From assembly GCF_020804225.1 (NCBI RefSeq), contig NZ_WJBI01000014.1, positions 123,875 to 187,874 of the forward strand: 64,000 nt of DNA, given 5' to 3'. This stretch comes from Methanosarcina sp. DH2. Its GTDB lineage: Archaea; Halobacteriota; Methanosarcinia; Methanosarcinales; Methanosarcinaceae. The notes under the pieces are model-generated. The model ran no database searches. It saw nothing but the letters and a program-made list of their open reading frames with translations, and was not told the origin of the DNA. Position numbers and translations under genes: made by a program. Of the stretch, positions 54,686-63,860 are shown piece by piece; positions within the stretch are counted from its first letter, which is position 1, and every line of letters begins with the position of its first letter.

Positions 54686-55948
54686 ATGAAGTTGCTTGAG
54701 GTGTTTTTTGCTCAAAACTTTCGAAATATTTCAGGAAATCATATTTATTTTGCAGGAATAGAAAATGATTTAATATACCAACATCGTTTTTTCATAGAGA
54801 ATATGCAACAGTTTAAAAGCCTTGACTACGTCAAAAATTCATATAATAAGCGGATTTGCCAGATAGCAGAGGAGAGAAAAACTGGAAAGAAGATAATTGG
54901 TACTTTATGTCTTTTTGTGCCTGACGAGATCATCTTTGCAGCAGGTGCCGACCGTGTCATACTCTGTGGGGGTAAGAACGATACGATATCAATAGCTGAG
55001 CAGTACTTGCCCAGAAATATCTGCCCGCTTGTCAAGTCCTCTTTTGGTTCGATTGTTAACAATGGTTGCTCAGGCGTAAAATCGTGCTCTCATTTTAGCA
55101 TGGTAGACATGATAGTTGCCGAGAATACCTGTGATAGTAAAAAGAAGATGTATGAATTATTGGGAGATTATGTTTCTACATACGTTCTCGATCTTCCGCA
55201 GAATCCCGACAACCCAGAAGCTATAAAATATTTTTTAAGGGAGCTTGAGAAGTTCAAAGGTGTCATGGAACAGCTGACAGGTAACAGGGTCACAGTTGAA
55301 AAATTAAAGAAGGAAATAGAGTCGTCAAACGAGACGAGACAACTGATTCACAAATTATATGATCTGCGGAAAGTAGACCCTCCGTTAGTCAGTGGGCTCG
55401 ATGTACTAAAGATCATGCAGAAACAGTATTTCCTCTCACCGGCCGAATTGAAAAGATCTGCCCGGATGCTCATCGAAGAAGCGGAACAGGTTAAAATGGA
55501 TTTGGGGCATAAGCCCAGAATAATGATATCCGGTTGCCCGATGGCAGGAGGCAATACCAAAGTGCCTGAGATCATAGAGAACAGGGGCGGTGTCATTGTC
55601 GTGGAGGAAAGCTGTACGGGCACAAGGTCATTCTGGGACTTAGTTGATGAAAATAAAGACCCTATGATTGCACTGGCAGAGCGTTACCTCAAAATACCCT
55701 GTTCCTGTATGACTCCAAACGACAGGCGTATAAATAATATTCTGGAGCTTGTAAGGGAGTTTAAAGTAGATGGCGTTGTGTATTATACCTTACAATTCTG
55801 TCACGGATACAATATTGAGAAGTACAAGGTACAACAGGCACTAAAAAAAGCCGGGATACCTATGCTTGCTATTGAAACAGATTACGGGGACTCAGATATT
55901 GAGCAGATCGGACTCCGTGTAGATGCTTTTATGGAGATGCTTTCATGA
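54686..55948 (+). CDS. Double-cubane/2-hydroxyacyl-CoA dehydratase D-like protein
   Basis: A 420-residue protein of the HgdB/FldB/BcrC family: LCLFVPDEIIFAAGADRVIL (~residues 72-91), NICPLVKSSFG, ISGCPMAGGN (~281), VEESCTGTR (~312) and TLQFCHGYNIEKYK (~372). Its cysteines would hold the double-cubane or paired 4Fe-4S cluster. The gene overlaps its ATP-dependent activase by 4 bp. No second dehydratase subunit is present, which favours the single-subunit double-cubane-cluster type that makes very low-potential electrons. The first ~38 residues are atypical; a later ATG (residue ~40) is possible. Confidence 0.82.
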   Translation: MKLLEVFFAQNFRNISGNHIYFAGIENDLIYQHRFFIENMQQFKSLDYVKNSYNKRICQIAEERKTGKKIIGTLCLFVPDEIIFAAGADRVILCGGKNDTISIAEQYLPRNICPLVKSSFGSIVNNGCSGVKSCSHFSMVDMIVAENTCDSKKKMYELLGDYVSTYVLDLPQNPDNPEAIKYFLRELEKFKGVMEQLTGNRVTVEKLKKEIESSNETRQLIHKLYDLRKVDPPLVSGLDVLKIMQKQYFLSPAELKRSARMLIEEAEQVKMDLGHKPRIMISGCPMAGGNTKVPEIIENRGGVIVVEESCTGTRSFWDLVDENKDPMIALAERYLKIPCSCMTPNDRRINNILELVREFKVDGVVYYTLQFCHGYNIEKYKVQQALKKAGIPMLAIETDYGDSDIEQIGLRVDAFMEMLS

Positions 55949-56706
55949 TCTCAATGGGAATAGACTCAGGTTCGGCCACAACAAAGGCCGTTCTTGTTAA
56001 CAACGGTCAGATTATCTCTAGAATTGTGTTACCAACTGCATTTGATTTTTTAACTGCTGCAGAAAATGCATATAATAAAGTACTTGTCGATGCAGGAGTA
56101 AATAAAAAGGATGTAAATGGAGTATATGCAACCGGATACGGTAGGAATAGTATAAAGTTTGCCGACAAAGCTGTAAGTGAGATTACTGCTCATGCTATAG
56201 GTGTTTATTACCTTTATCCAGAAGTCAACAGGGTTATCGATATTGGAGGCCAGGATAGTAAGGTTATCTCGGTTAATAACGGGAAAGTAACTGATTTTTT
56301 AATGAATGATAAATGCGCGGCTGGCACGGGTAAATTCTTGGAGTACACTTCAAGGGCGCTTGAAGTGCCTATAGATGAATTTGGGCCTTTAGCACTAACC
56401 TCAAAAAAAGCTGCAGGCATAACAAGTATGTGTACTGTATTTGCCGAGTCTGAGGCCATATCTCTCCGGGCAAGAGGGTTTAAAAAAGAAGATATTGCAG
56501 CCGGACTAATTGAAAGCGTTGCCAGAAGAGTTGCTGTCATGGTCAGACAAGTAGGGCTAAAACAAAATGTGGCCTTCGTGGGCGGCGTGGCAAAAAATAC
56601 CGGCATTAAGGTGGCGCTGGAAAAAGAATTAAACATTTCACTTTTTGTACCTCCTGATCCGCAGGTTACGGGAGCACTTGGAGCTGCATTATACAGTATC
56701 AGCTAA
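55945..56706 (+). CDS. ATP-dependent activase of the dehydratase-like protein (BcrAD/BadFG family)
   Basis: A 253-residue ASKHA-fold activase: GIDSGSATTKAVLV (~residues 4-17), IDIGGQDSKVI (~92-102), MNDKCAAGTGKFLE (~116-129, with the cluster cysteine), SMCTVFAESE (second cysteine) and FVGGVAKNTGI near the end. Such proteins form a homodimer around one 4Fe-4S cluster and use ATP to push an electron to the partner at very low potential. The ATGA overlap with the upstream gene fixes the operon. Confidence 0.92.
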   Translation: MISMGIDSGSATTKAVLVNNGQIISRIVLPTAFDFLTAAENAYNKVLVDAGVNKKDVNGVYATGYGRNSIKFADKAVSEITAHAIGVYYLYPEVNRVIDIGGQDSKVISVNNGKVTDFLMNDKCAAGTGKFLEYTSRALEVPIDEFGPLALTSKKAAGITSMCTVFAESEAISLRARGFKKEDIAAGLIESVARRVAVMVRQVGLKQNVAFVGGVAKNTGIKVALEKELNISLFVPPDPQVTGALGAALYSIS

Positions 56707-56769
56707 AAACTCTCAAGTTTTCCCCGTTTTGGTTGCTTTCTTTTTTTAGAGATAAATCTGGGAATTAGC

Positions 56770-57093
56770 TTAGCCAAATGTCAAAATTTTGTCAGATTCT
56801 TCAACTATATGGAGCATATCATGCATGGTTGAGATCGGACAAAACTCGCTTCCTTCCATTTGCCTTGTTTTCAGACAAGTTCCACATGCAAAGATTTTGC
56901 CATTATTCTCCACAAAAAGCTTTATTTGCTCTTGAACATTGAACTTCTCGTCCCTGATATTCTCTGACTCCACCCCTTTCCCTAGAAGAAAAATTTTCAC
57001 TTTGTGGTCATTTAGCAATGAAGTAGTTCCGAATCTAAAGGCATTCCACACTGTTTCGGGTTCGTTAGTGTTTATTATTATTCCAATTATCAT
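56770..57093 (-). CDS. DsrE/DsrF-like protein
   Basis: A 107-residue protein of the DsrE/F fold: MIIGIIINTNEPETVWNAFR at the start, VKIFLLGKGVE (~residues 31-41) and the cysteine motif GKIFACGTCLKTRQM (~65-79), with a later Cys in FCPIST. Family members carry sulfur on a cysteine between sulfur-relay proteins. It converges on the activase gene and is monocistronic. A sulfur-carrier role in the local redox group is inferred. Confidence 0.75.
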   Translation of the reverse strand: MIIGIIINTNEPETVWNAFRFGTTSLLNDHKVKIFLLGKGVESENIRDEKFNVQEQIKLFVENNGKIFACGTCLKTRQMEGSEFCPISTMHDMLHIVEESDKILTFG

Positions 57094-57521
57094 AGTATTT
57101 TCTTTAACTTTTCATTTATATGAGACTTTGCCGTTATCTGTAACTCACAGTAACGAGGTGTAAAATATTTGCATCAAGTGTAAGATAAATAATATACCCA
57201 ATTTTCCGCAGATGTACAAAAACGACACCTATTTCTCAATAAGGCAGTATTTTAAATGTTTATCTTATCTTTAAGGAATAATATCAGACAAATTTATTTC
57301 TTTTTATTTTTCTTCTCTTACTTGAATCTTCTAAAAAAAAACATTTAGTCCTGTATGTTAGACTCTGAATAAGTTCTATTAAATAGTTCTTCCATGAAAA
57401 ATCTACAGATGGATACGAATAAACACTAATTGAAATCATCTGCGTTCATCTATGTTTATCCATGGTTCATTGATGATATATGGATCGATACACAGTTTTT
57501 GTACTATCCAATTTTTTGCGA
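57094..57521. other. Intergenic region without recognised features
   Basis: About 430 bp, AT-rich. A TATA-like region for the DsrE-like gene lies just upstream of its start (near 57115). A pseudo-repetitive ACTCACAG/GTAACG patch near 57145 has no clear meaning. No gene is supported. Confidence 0.3.
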
Positions 57522-57878
57522 TCACGGATTCTTTAATCTGGAGTCCAGATACTCCTTTAAAACTGCAGCGTTATTAAAATCTTCATTTTTTGCGGCATAG
57601 AGCAGGGTCAGGTCATTTTCTTTCGCTTTATCTATGAGTTTCTGTACATGCTCTTCCTTTAACTCCAGTTCTTCAAGATAGCATTTCCTGAACTCTTCCC
57701 ATTTTTCAGGATCATGGGAAAACCATTTTCTAAGCTCGTCCCTAGGAGCTATCTCCTTTAACCATAGATCAAGCCTGACTTCATTTTTGCGAAGTCCCCT
57801 GGGCCAAAGCCTGTCCACAAGTACCCTGAATCCGTCTTGATCTGATGGTTGTTCGTAAATCCTTTTCAGTCGAATCAG
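57522..57878 (-). CDS. DUF488 protein, probable CTG start
   Basis: A DUF488-family protein of 118 residues: LKRIYEQPSDQDGFRVLVDR, then LWPRGLRKNEVRLDLWLKE, WFSHDPEKWEEF and LTLLYAAKNEDFNNAAVL, all typical. Conventional starts give only 98 residues (GTG 57818) and would cut off the conserved N-terminus. The full frame opens at CTG 57878, right after an in-frame TAG and a strong AAGGGGGG ribosome site, so either CTG is used or the ATG was lost. The function of the family is unknown. Confidence 0.78.
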   Translation of the reverse strand: MIRLKRIYEQPSDQDGFRVLVDRLWPRGLRKNEVRLDLWLKEIAPRDELRKWFSHDPEKWEEFRKCYLEELELKEEHVQKLIDKAKENDLTLLYAAKNEDFNNAAVLKEYLDSRLKNP

Positions 57879-57958
57879 CTACTTCCCCCCTTTTAATTAT
57901 TTAAACATTTTCCGAGTGCGTTTATTCCTTTACTCATTTTTAACTTTCCGGATAGGCT

Positions 57959-58245
57959 CTAAATGGCTTCTGCATATCCAGATTTAACGACCAAGAACAA
58001 TAGCCCGAAATTTGAGTTGCTGATTCTAATATTGCAGTTTGTAGCAATTATTTTTAACAGTTCTATCTCCTTTTTAATTCCATCGTTTCTTTCTTGGCCG
58101 AGATCAGTTTGTGTCTCAATTTGAGATGCTCGCACCTCAGCTGCTTTAGTTTCATCCCGCAACTCTCATAAAGTTCTGATTCTTCAAGATCCGATTCCGC
58201 ACGTAACTTTTCGACTCTCAATATTTTACCTTGGATACTACCGGT
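57959..58245 (-). pseudogene. Frameshifted coiled-coil gene
   Basis: Two minus-strand frames join into one plausible coiled-coil protein: GSIQGKILRVEKLRAESD and LEESELYES in the first, then, after a one-base shift near 58155, RDETKAAEVRASQIETQTDL and NDGIKKEIELLKIIA in the second, ending at 57959. The heptad-like Leu/Glu/Lys pattern continues across the break. The family is unknown. It may be a sequence error or a true lesion. Confidence 0.4.
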
Positions 58246-58426
58246 TTTTTTAAATGTAAGATTATATGCACAAAAAACTCGTTCTCAGCAAATTGAAGAT
58301 CTAAACTTGATGGCTTTAAATTTTATTTTCATGATCCTTTTTCAGGCAATTACTTGTAAAGGTTCCCATCTTTGGGTAAAATATCTTGATAGCTTTAAAA
58401 TAAGAGAAAAATCAGCTTCTTAAGTT
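58246..58426. other. Gap downstream of the glycosyltransferase
   Basis: About 180 bp with no gene; together with the coiled-coil relic it fills the space between the DUF488 gene and the end of the glycosyltransferase gene. Confidence 0.3.
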
Positions 58427-59602
58427 TCAAAAACTGGATTTGTGCTTTTCAACCAATTTCTCATATACTTCCAAAGTTTTTTCTGCTATGGTTTTCCAGT
58501 TGTATTTCTGTTTAAGAAGATCGTTCCCTTTTTCTCCCATCCTGTTACAGCCAAGCCCTTCAAGAATATAATTTAGGCCCCAGGCAATAGAAGAGGGTTC
58601 TTTATAAGCAATAATGCCTGTTTTGAAGTTTTCCACAAGGGCAACTGCATCACTTGCGACTATCGGTTTACTTGCGTCCCAGGCTTCAAGTACGACAATT
58701 CCGAAAGGCTCGTTCCTACTAGGAATGCAAACAAGGTCACAGGCATTAAACCAGTCTATCACAGTATTATCCGGGGCATACCCAAGAAAGTTACAGGAAT
58801 TACCGATCCCAAGTTTATGAGCTTGATATTCACAATGGGCGCGCATTTCCCCTTCTCCTATGAGTACAAACTGTGCATTCTTTTTTTTCAGAACCCTTGC
58901 CGCAGCTTCTATTAGCAGGTCAGGCCCTTTCTGATATGCCATCCTTCCAGTAAAAAGCACAACTGGAAGACACGGATGAATGCCATAATGCTTTTTTATA
59001 TTCCCTGGATCAACTTCTCTTTTAATCTTTCCCACATTTATGCCATTAGGAATTTTCCAGAGTTTGTAATCGGGAATTTTGTAAATTTGCTGAATTTCTT
59101 TTTTCAATATTGTCGAAGTAGTGATCACATCGGAGCATTCGTACCCTCCGAGCCATTCCCTATGCGAGATTTCCTTTGCCTCCCACCAGTCTCCATAACT
59201 ATTTCCATTACGTCCCCATTCAGTGCTGTGAAAAGTCAGAACAAAGGGCAGCCCGAACTCGGCTTTTATTCTGCAGAGAACATTTACAGGATGCCAGTCG
59301 TGCCCGTGCAAGACGTCAAATTCTCCTGCTTTCTCTCTTATATTCAGGAACCGATTGTACATATTGTCGCACATCATGTTCATCTGTTCCACTATCCCCC
59401 CAATTTGATCACATGTAACTCTGTGATAGTGGACTCCAGTGATTATCTCATCATTATTTTCATGGCCCCGTGTAAAAAGGTGAACCTCGTGCCCCTCAGC
59501 TGCAAGAGCTTCTGAGAGTTCGGATACATGGGGGGCAATTCCCCCAACACGTATGGAATACAAACTTTCCCAGGAAAACATTCCTATTCTAATTTTTTTC
59601 AT
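58427..59602 (-). CDS. Family 4 glycosyltransferase (glycogen-synthase-like)
   Basis: A 391-residue GT-B enzyme. The N-terminal lobe begins MFSWESLYSIRVGGIAPHV (~residues 8-26) and has VLHGHDWHPVN. The C-terminal lobe has VVLFTGRMAYQKGPDLLIEA (~210-229) and the nucleotide-binding Glu block PSRNEPFGIVVLEAWDASKP (~305). These are the GT4/GT5 features. It has no signal peptide and probably acts in the cytosol. The donor sugar and acceptor are unknown; glycogen or surface-glycan synthesis are both possible. Start ATG 59602. Confidence 0.85.
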   Translation of the reverse strand: MKKIRIGMFSWESLYSIRVGGIAPHVSELSEALAAEGHEVHLFTRGHENNDEIITGVHYHRVTCDQIGGIVEQMNMMCDNMYNRFLNIREKAGEFDVLHGHDWHPVNVLCRIKAEFGLPFVLTFHSTEWGRNGNSYGDWWEAKEISHREWLGGYECSDVITTSTILKKEIQQIYKIPDYKLWKIPNGINVGKIKREVDPGNIKKHYGIHPCLPVVLFTGRMAYQKGPDLLIEAAARVLKKKNAQFVLIGEGEMRAHCEYQAHKLGIGNSCNFLGYAPDNTVIDWFNACDLVCIPSRNEPFGIVVLEAWDASKPIVASDAVALVENFKTGIIAYKEPSSIAWGLNYILEGLGCNRMGEKGNDLLKQKYNWKTIAEKTLEVYEKLVEKHKSSF

Positions 59603-59680
59603 AGGCTCACTTATCCCTTTTTGTCAAGGTGAGAGTCAAGGAACTAAATCCCAAACAGGATACTGTGTGCCTGGCGGAGT

Positions 59681-60109
59681 TTAACCCTGGTTCCCAGGTG
59701 AAGAAAAATTCCTTAACTGCTGCATCAGGCCGAGAAGGTTAGCCTCACCCCACAACTCGACAATCTTACCATCCTTAATACGGAAGATCTCTATACCAGT
59801 CATGGTTATTGTTTTTTCTGTGGCCGGCAGACCCATAAAATCGCCTTTATGTATACCATGGGCTGTGAAGCGAGCAGTCACATTATCTCCTTCGGCAATC
59901 ATATCTTCTATTGTAACATTGAGATGCTCGAAGGCTGCTCTGCATGAGGTAATTACTTCTTTTATTCCATTGATTCCTGAAGATACAGGAAGAGGAACAT
60001 GAAGAGTGAAATTAGATGATAGCAGTTCATTGGCAATATTTAGATTTCCTTTGGAGGGCCCTTCCTCAAAGAATCGACGGACTATTGCTTTATTTTCTTC
60101 TGTAGACAT
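59681..60109 (-). CDS. SnoaL-like polyketide-cyclase-fold protein
   Basis: A 142-residue protein of the SnoaL-like/ester-cyclase group: NKAIVRRFFEEGPSKGNL at the start, IAEGDNVTARFTAHGIHKGD (~residues 68-87), and GIEIFRIKDGKIVELWGEA near the end, the family hallmark. It is a small NTF2-like barrel. GAGGGG before the ATG is a ribosome site. The ligand is unknown. The next gene upstream is a cupin, and the two may be co-transcribed. Confidence 0.85.
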   Translation of the reverse strand: MSTEENKAIVRRFFEEGPSKGNLNIANELLSSNFTLHVPLPVSSGINGIKEVITSCRAAFEHLNVTIEDMIAEGDNVTARFTAHGIHKGDFMGLPATEKTITMTGIEIFRIKDGKIVELWGEANLLGLMQQLRNFSSPGNQG

Positions 60110-60154
60110 GTTTCCCCTCTATTGTTTTATTTATCCTGTTTGTGTGATTTGGCC

Positions 60155-60493
60155 TCACAGCAAGCGTGTGGATTCGGTTTGTCTCGGGACTTTAACAACG
60201 AGTACTCTAAAGATTCCAGCTCCAGGATTCAGAAGGCGGTGAGGAACTTTTGCAGGACTTTCAATTAATGTATCCCTACTGACTTCCTGTTGTTCATCCC
60301 CAATCTCAACAATTCCTTTCCCCTCAAGAATATAGAAAAAGACATCTGTGGGAGTGCTATGCTTTTTTAAGGCTTCTCCTGGCTTTAGTTCTATGTGTAC
60401 TGCTTGGGCATGTTCTGTATCATAGAGCATTCTAACGCTTACATTATGAGGATTCGGCTTTTCAGGTGAAGATTCCATATCAATAACTTTCAT
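60155..60493 (-). CDS. Cupin-domain protein
   Basis: A 112-residue single cupin. Motif 1 is represented by HIELKPGEALKKHSTPTDVF (~residues 34-53) and motif 2 by SPAKVPHRLLNPG (~83-95), with the metal-binding His residues. Such proteins are small barrels acting as isomerases or sensors; the substrate is unknown. It lies 45 bp upstream of the SnoaL-like gene in the same direction. Confidence 0.82.
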   Translation of the reverse strand: MKVIDMESSPEKPNPHNVSVRMLYDTEHAQAVHIELKPGEALKKHSTPTDVFFYILEGKGIVEIGDEQQEVSRDTLIESPAKVPHRLLNPGAGIFRVLVVKVPRQTESTRLL

Positions 60494-60649
60494 ATTGTTC
60501 CCTCTTTTTGACCATAATTTTATGTTATTCAGTATATTTTAATAATTTAGTTAGTGTTGCGTCAATGTTCAGAGATTTGATTTCTGAATAATCACAATTA
60601 ATTTATACGATATTTTGCTGTTGACGCAATACCAGTTTCTTCCTAAAGT

Positions 60650-62278
60650 TCAAGCTTGATTCAGAAGTACTTTCATATCCGCTTCAACGGTTGTGTTTGG
60701 CCTGATATTGAAATTATCAACCAGCACTTTAAGGACGTTCGGCGAAACAAAGGCTGGGAGTGTTGGGCCTAGGGTGATGTTCTTTACTCCAAGACTCAGG
60801 AGGGCAAGCAGGACAAGCACGGCTTTTTGCTCATACCATGCTATGTTGTAGGAAACAGGCAGGTCATTTATATCTTCAAGCCCGAAAGCCTCTGCAAGTT
60901 TCTGAGCTATTACTACAAGAGAGTATGAATCATTACACTGGCCTGCATCGATTACTCTTGGGATTCCTCCGATGTCGCCCAGGTCCAGCTTGTTGTAGCG
61001 GTATTTAGCACAGCCTGCGGTCAGGATGACTGTGTCTTTCGGAAGGGCTTTTGCAAAATCGGTGTAGTATGCTCTTTCTTTGTGCCTGCCGTCGCAGCCT
61101 GCCATAACCATGAATCTGCTGATTGCTCCACTTTTTACGGCATCTATTATCTTATCTGCAACAGAAAGGGCTGCATCATGTGCAAAACCTCCAACTATTG
61201 TTCCACTTTCCAGTTGCTCGGGAGGCTTGCTCATTTTTGCCTGTTCTATAAGGGGAGTAAAGTCCTTTGTGCCATCTTCTTTTTCGTATATATGGGTAAG
61301 CCCTTCAAAACCCACGACTCCTGTAGTATAGATCCTGTTTCTGTATGAATCCCTTGGTGGGATTATGCAGTTTGTTGTCAGCAGGATGGGGCCGTTGAAC
61401 TTTTCGAACTCTTCGTTCTGTCTCCACCAGGCATTTCCGTAATTGCCTACAAAATTGTCATATTTCTTAAAGGCAGGATAAGAGTTTGCAGGCAGCATCT
61501 CGCCGTGGGTATAAACATCAATTCCTGTGCCTTTCGTTTGTTCAAGGAGCTGTTCGAGATCTCGAAGGTCGTGCCCACTGATAAGTATTCCAGGCTTATC
61601 TCTTACACCTATGTTAACTACTGTTGGTTCAGGGTTTCCATATGTTTCTGTATTTGCTTTGTCAAGCAGGGCGAGGACAGCTACACCTTTCTGTCCGCAC
61701 TCCTGGACAAGGTCGATTAGAGCTTCCACTCCTAAGCTGTCGTCTGTTGTTGCAACCAGTCCTTTTTCTATAAACTCAAAGCTTGCTTCATCTTTATACC
61801 CCAGAATATAGGCATGGTGTGCATAAGCGGCCATTCCCTTCATCCCGTAGGTGAGAAGTTCTCTAAGGGATCGGATATCTTCATCTGCAGTTGAGTGAAC
61901 AGCAACATCCAAATTTCCTATGTTTTCAGGGGTAACTGTAGCCACTGCAGGCAGGCCTTTTTCGGCATCTATTATTCCCGAAGGAAGCTTTGCCTGAATG
62001 TTGTCTCTGAGCTCAAATCCTTTCTTTATATAGGATTCAATTTCCTCCTTGTCAAAATTAGTGTTAGTAAGAGTGGCAAAGAAGCCGTCAAGAATAAAAC
62101 GATCTGTTGCTTCTTCATTCAGACCTGCAGCTCTTGCTTTAAGATTATAAAAAGAGATGCTTTTGAGAACATAGATTAATCTGTCCTGAAGATCTGCAAC
62201 TTCTCCTTTCTTGCCACACACTCCATTTTTCGTACAACCTATTGACTTAAAAGTTTCTTGACATTGATTACAAAACAT
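60650..62278 (-). CDS. hcp: Hybrid-cluster protein (hydroxylamine reductase)
   Basis: A 542-residue Hcp. The N-terminal cluster motif is [19 protein letters not shown] followed by VCGKK, a Cx2Cx8Cx5C pattern. The hybrid cluster is held by residues in [20 protein letters not shown] and VVGFEG regions, with Cys in [18 protein letters not shown] and [10 protein letters not shown]. The length is typical of anaerobe Hcp. It reduces hydroxylamine or nitric oxide and protects from nitrosative stress. Upstream, a TATA (minus strand TTATATATG) lies at ~62331-62340. Confidence 0.95.
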   Translation of the reverse strand: MFCNQCQETFKSIGCTKNGVCGKKGEVADLQDRLIYVLKSISFYNLKARAAGLNEEATDRFILDGFFATLTNTNFDKEEIESYIKKGFELRDNIQAKLPSGIIDAEKGLPAVATVTPENIGNLDVAVHSTADEDIRSLRELLTYGMKGMAAYAHHAYILGYKDEASFEFIEKGLVATTDDSLGVEALIDLVQECGQKGVAVLALLDKANTETYGNPEPTVVNIGVRDKPGILISGHDLRDLEQLLEQTKGTGIDVYTHGEMLPANSYPAFKKYDNFVGNYGNAWWRQNEEFEKFNGPILLTTNCIIPPRDSYRNRIYTTGVVGFEGLTHIYEKEDGTKDFTPLIEQAKMSKPPEQLESGTIVGGFAHDAALSVADKIIDAVKSGAISRFMVMAGCDGRHKERAYYTDFAKALPKDTVILTAGCAKYRYNKLDLGDIGGIPRVIDAGQCNDSYSLVVIAQKLAEAFGLEDINDLPVSYNIAWYEQKAVLVLLALLSLGVKNITLGPTLPAFVSPNVLKVLVDNFNIRPNTTVEADMKVLLNQA

Positions 62279-62767
62279 ACTTTATCACCTTTAAAACTGT
62301 TATTCAGTTTACTCTCAGTTTTTTCATCCTGTCATATATAACGATTCAGTTTCTTAATCATTGAGGTGTAGTGTAATATAGTAGTAGAATGTATCTGTAA
62401 AAAATACAATAGGGAACTATTTTCTATACGATAGTGGCTCATATATAGGAGACAGTTTCGATATGGGTACCTTAAAAATAAAAATTCAATTTCACAAGCT
62501 AGAGCTTGGATTTTATCCTCTAGGTTGCAAACAATAGAGATTTTTTCTTTTTGTTGACACTTTATTCCGCCTTCAACAGTTTCTCTTATGATGTATTCGA
62601 TCTTGTGCAGGTAGCCCAGAGTAAAGGATAGTTGTCCAAGCAGCCGGTACAGAATAGAAATTCCACGTTTCGAGTTCGGATTACAAATAGCAATCTATAA
62701 GGAAAACCGAATCATTAACAATTTTTATATACATTAATTCTAATGCCTTTTCAGGAAGTGATCTTAT
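62279..62767. promoter_or_regulatory. Divergent promoter region of hcp and the sulfite-reductase-like gene
   Basis: About 490 bp. A TATA box for hcp is at ~62331-62340. TTTTTATATA at ~62721-62730 stands about 40 bp before the sulfite-reductase-like ATG, which also has AGGAAGTGATC, close to the full anti-Shine-Dalgarno match. The dyad ACTAT...ATAGT lies near 62417-62436. Shared control by redox or nitrogen stress is possible but not shown. Confidence 0.45.
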
Positions 62768-63625
62768 ATGAATGAGAAAAAGGTTGATGAGTCTTTACTC
62801 AAAAGTAAGGGCTTTCTGCCTCAGAGGCAGGAAAACATGGTTTCAATGCGGGTTAAAGCTACTGGTGGCAGGGTTGACGTAGAAAAGCTGCGTGCAATTG
62901 CTGATGCTGCTGAGAAATACGGACATGGATATATCCACATAACTTCAAGGCAGGGAATTGAGATTCCTTTTGTCAAACTCGAAGAGGCTGAAGAAGCAAG
63001 TTCTGAACTTGAGAAGCAGGGAGTTTTGAAAGGCTCGTCTGGAAAACGAGTAAGAGCAGTAGTTGCCTGTCAGGGAAATGAGGTTTGCAGATTTGGGTTG
63101 ATCGACTGCCAGCAAATAGCATACAGGATAACTGAAAAATATGTAGGAGAAACTGTTCCCAAAAAACTCAAGATCGCAGTAACTGGCTGTCCATCGGCTT
63201 GCGTAAAACCCCAGGATACCGATTTTGGAGTAATGGGTACGACAAAACCACAAATTTTCTCAGAAAATTGTGTTGGCTGCAAGCGCTGTGAAAAAGCATG
63301 TAAAATGGAAGCAATAAAGGTTCTGGAAGATAAAGCTAGCATAGACATGGAAAAGTGCATCCTTTGCGGGTTATGTATAGCAGCCTGCAGGAAAGATGCG
63401 CTGAGGGTGGAAAAAACCGGATACACAATCTTTGTCGGAGGTAAGCTGGGAAGGAAGCCTGGACATGGGACAAAGCTTCTTGAGCTTGCGGATGAAGAAC
63501 AGCTTTTCTCAGTCCTTGAAAAAACCTTTGAGTATTACAGGAAAGAAGGTCTTGATGGAGAAAGGTTAGGAGACCTCTTTGACAGGTTGGGATTTGAAAA
63601 ATACAGGAAAGAAGTTCTTCTTTGA
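62768..63625 (+). CDS. Small siroheme sulfite/nitrite-reductase-like protein with ferredoxin domain
   Basis: A 285-residue protein. The nitrite/sulfite reductase half-domain (VSMRVKATGGRVDVEKLRAI, then GYIHITSRQGIEIPF) is followed by the siroheme/4Fe-4S cysteines CQGNEVC (Cx5C, ~residues 101-107) and TGCPSAC (Cx3C, ~139-145). Next come two ferredoxin clusters, CVGCKRCEKAC and CILCGLCIAAC, and a C-terminal helical end. It is the small single-chain sulfite-reductase-like type of methanogens, much shorter than Fsr or DsrAB. Sulfite, nitrite or another substrate is possible. A strong ribosome site precedes the ATG. Confidence 0.88.
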   Translation: MNEKKVDESLLKSKGFLPQRQENMVSMRVKATGGRVDVEKLRAIADAAEKYGHGYIHITSRQGIEIPFVKLEEAEEASSELEKQGVLKGSSGKRVRAVVACQGNEVCRFGLIDCQQIAYRITEKYVGETVPKKLKIAVTGCPSACVKPQDTDFGVMGTTKPQIFSENCVGCKRCEKACKMEAIKVLEDKASIDMEKCILCGLCIAACRKDALRVEKTGYTIFVGGKLGRKPGHGTKLLELADEEQLFSVLEKTFEYYRKEGLDGERLGDLFDRLGFEKYRKEVLL

Positions 63626-63860
63626 AATTCCAGAGTTTTTTCCAGGAATAACGTTGATAGGCCTATGAGACTCTGGCCACAGTAATTCTACTTCAGTAAT
63701 GGCTTTGATTCTGTCGATATTAAATCGTTTTCCATGTAGGATTCAGCCAACATTTTAACGAAAATATACGATAAGCTTTTTAGTACATTATATGGGCGCT
63801 ACCACTGCTCATTTTAAAGCCTATTGATTACTTTGTACCTTACTTTCCGCAGATCCCCAC
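63626..63860. other. Gap at the right end
   Basis: About 235 bp between convergent genes with no recognised features. Confidence 0.3.
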
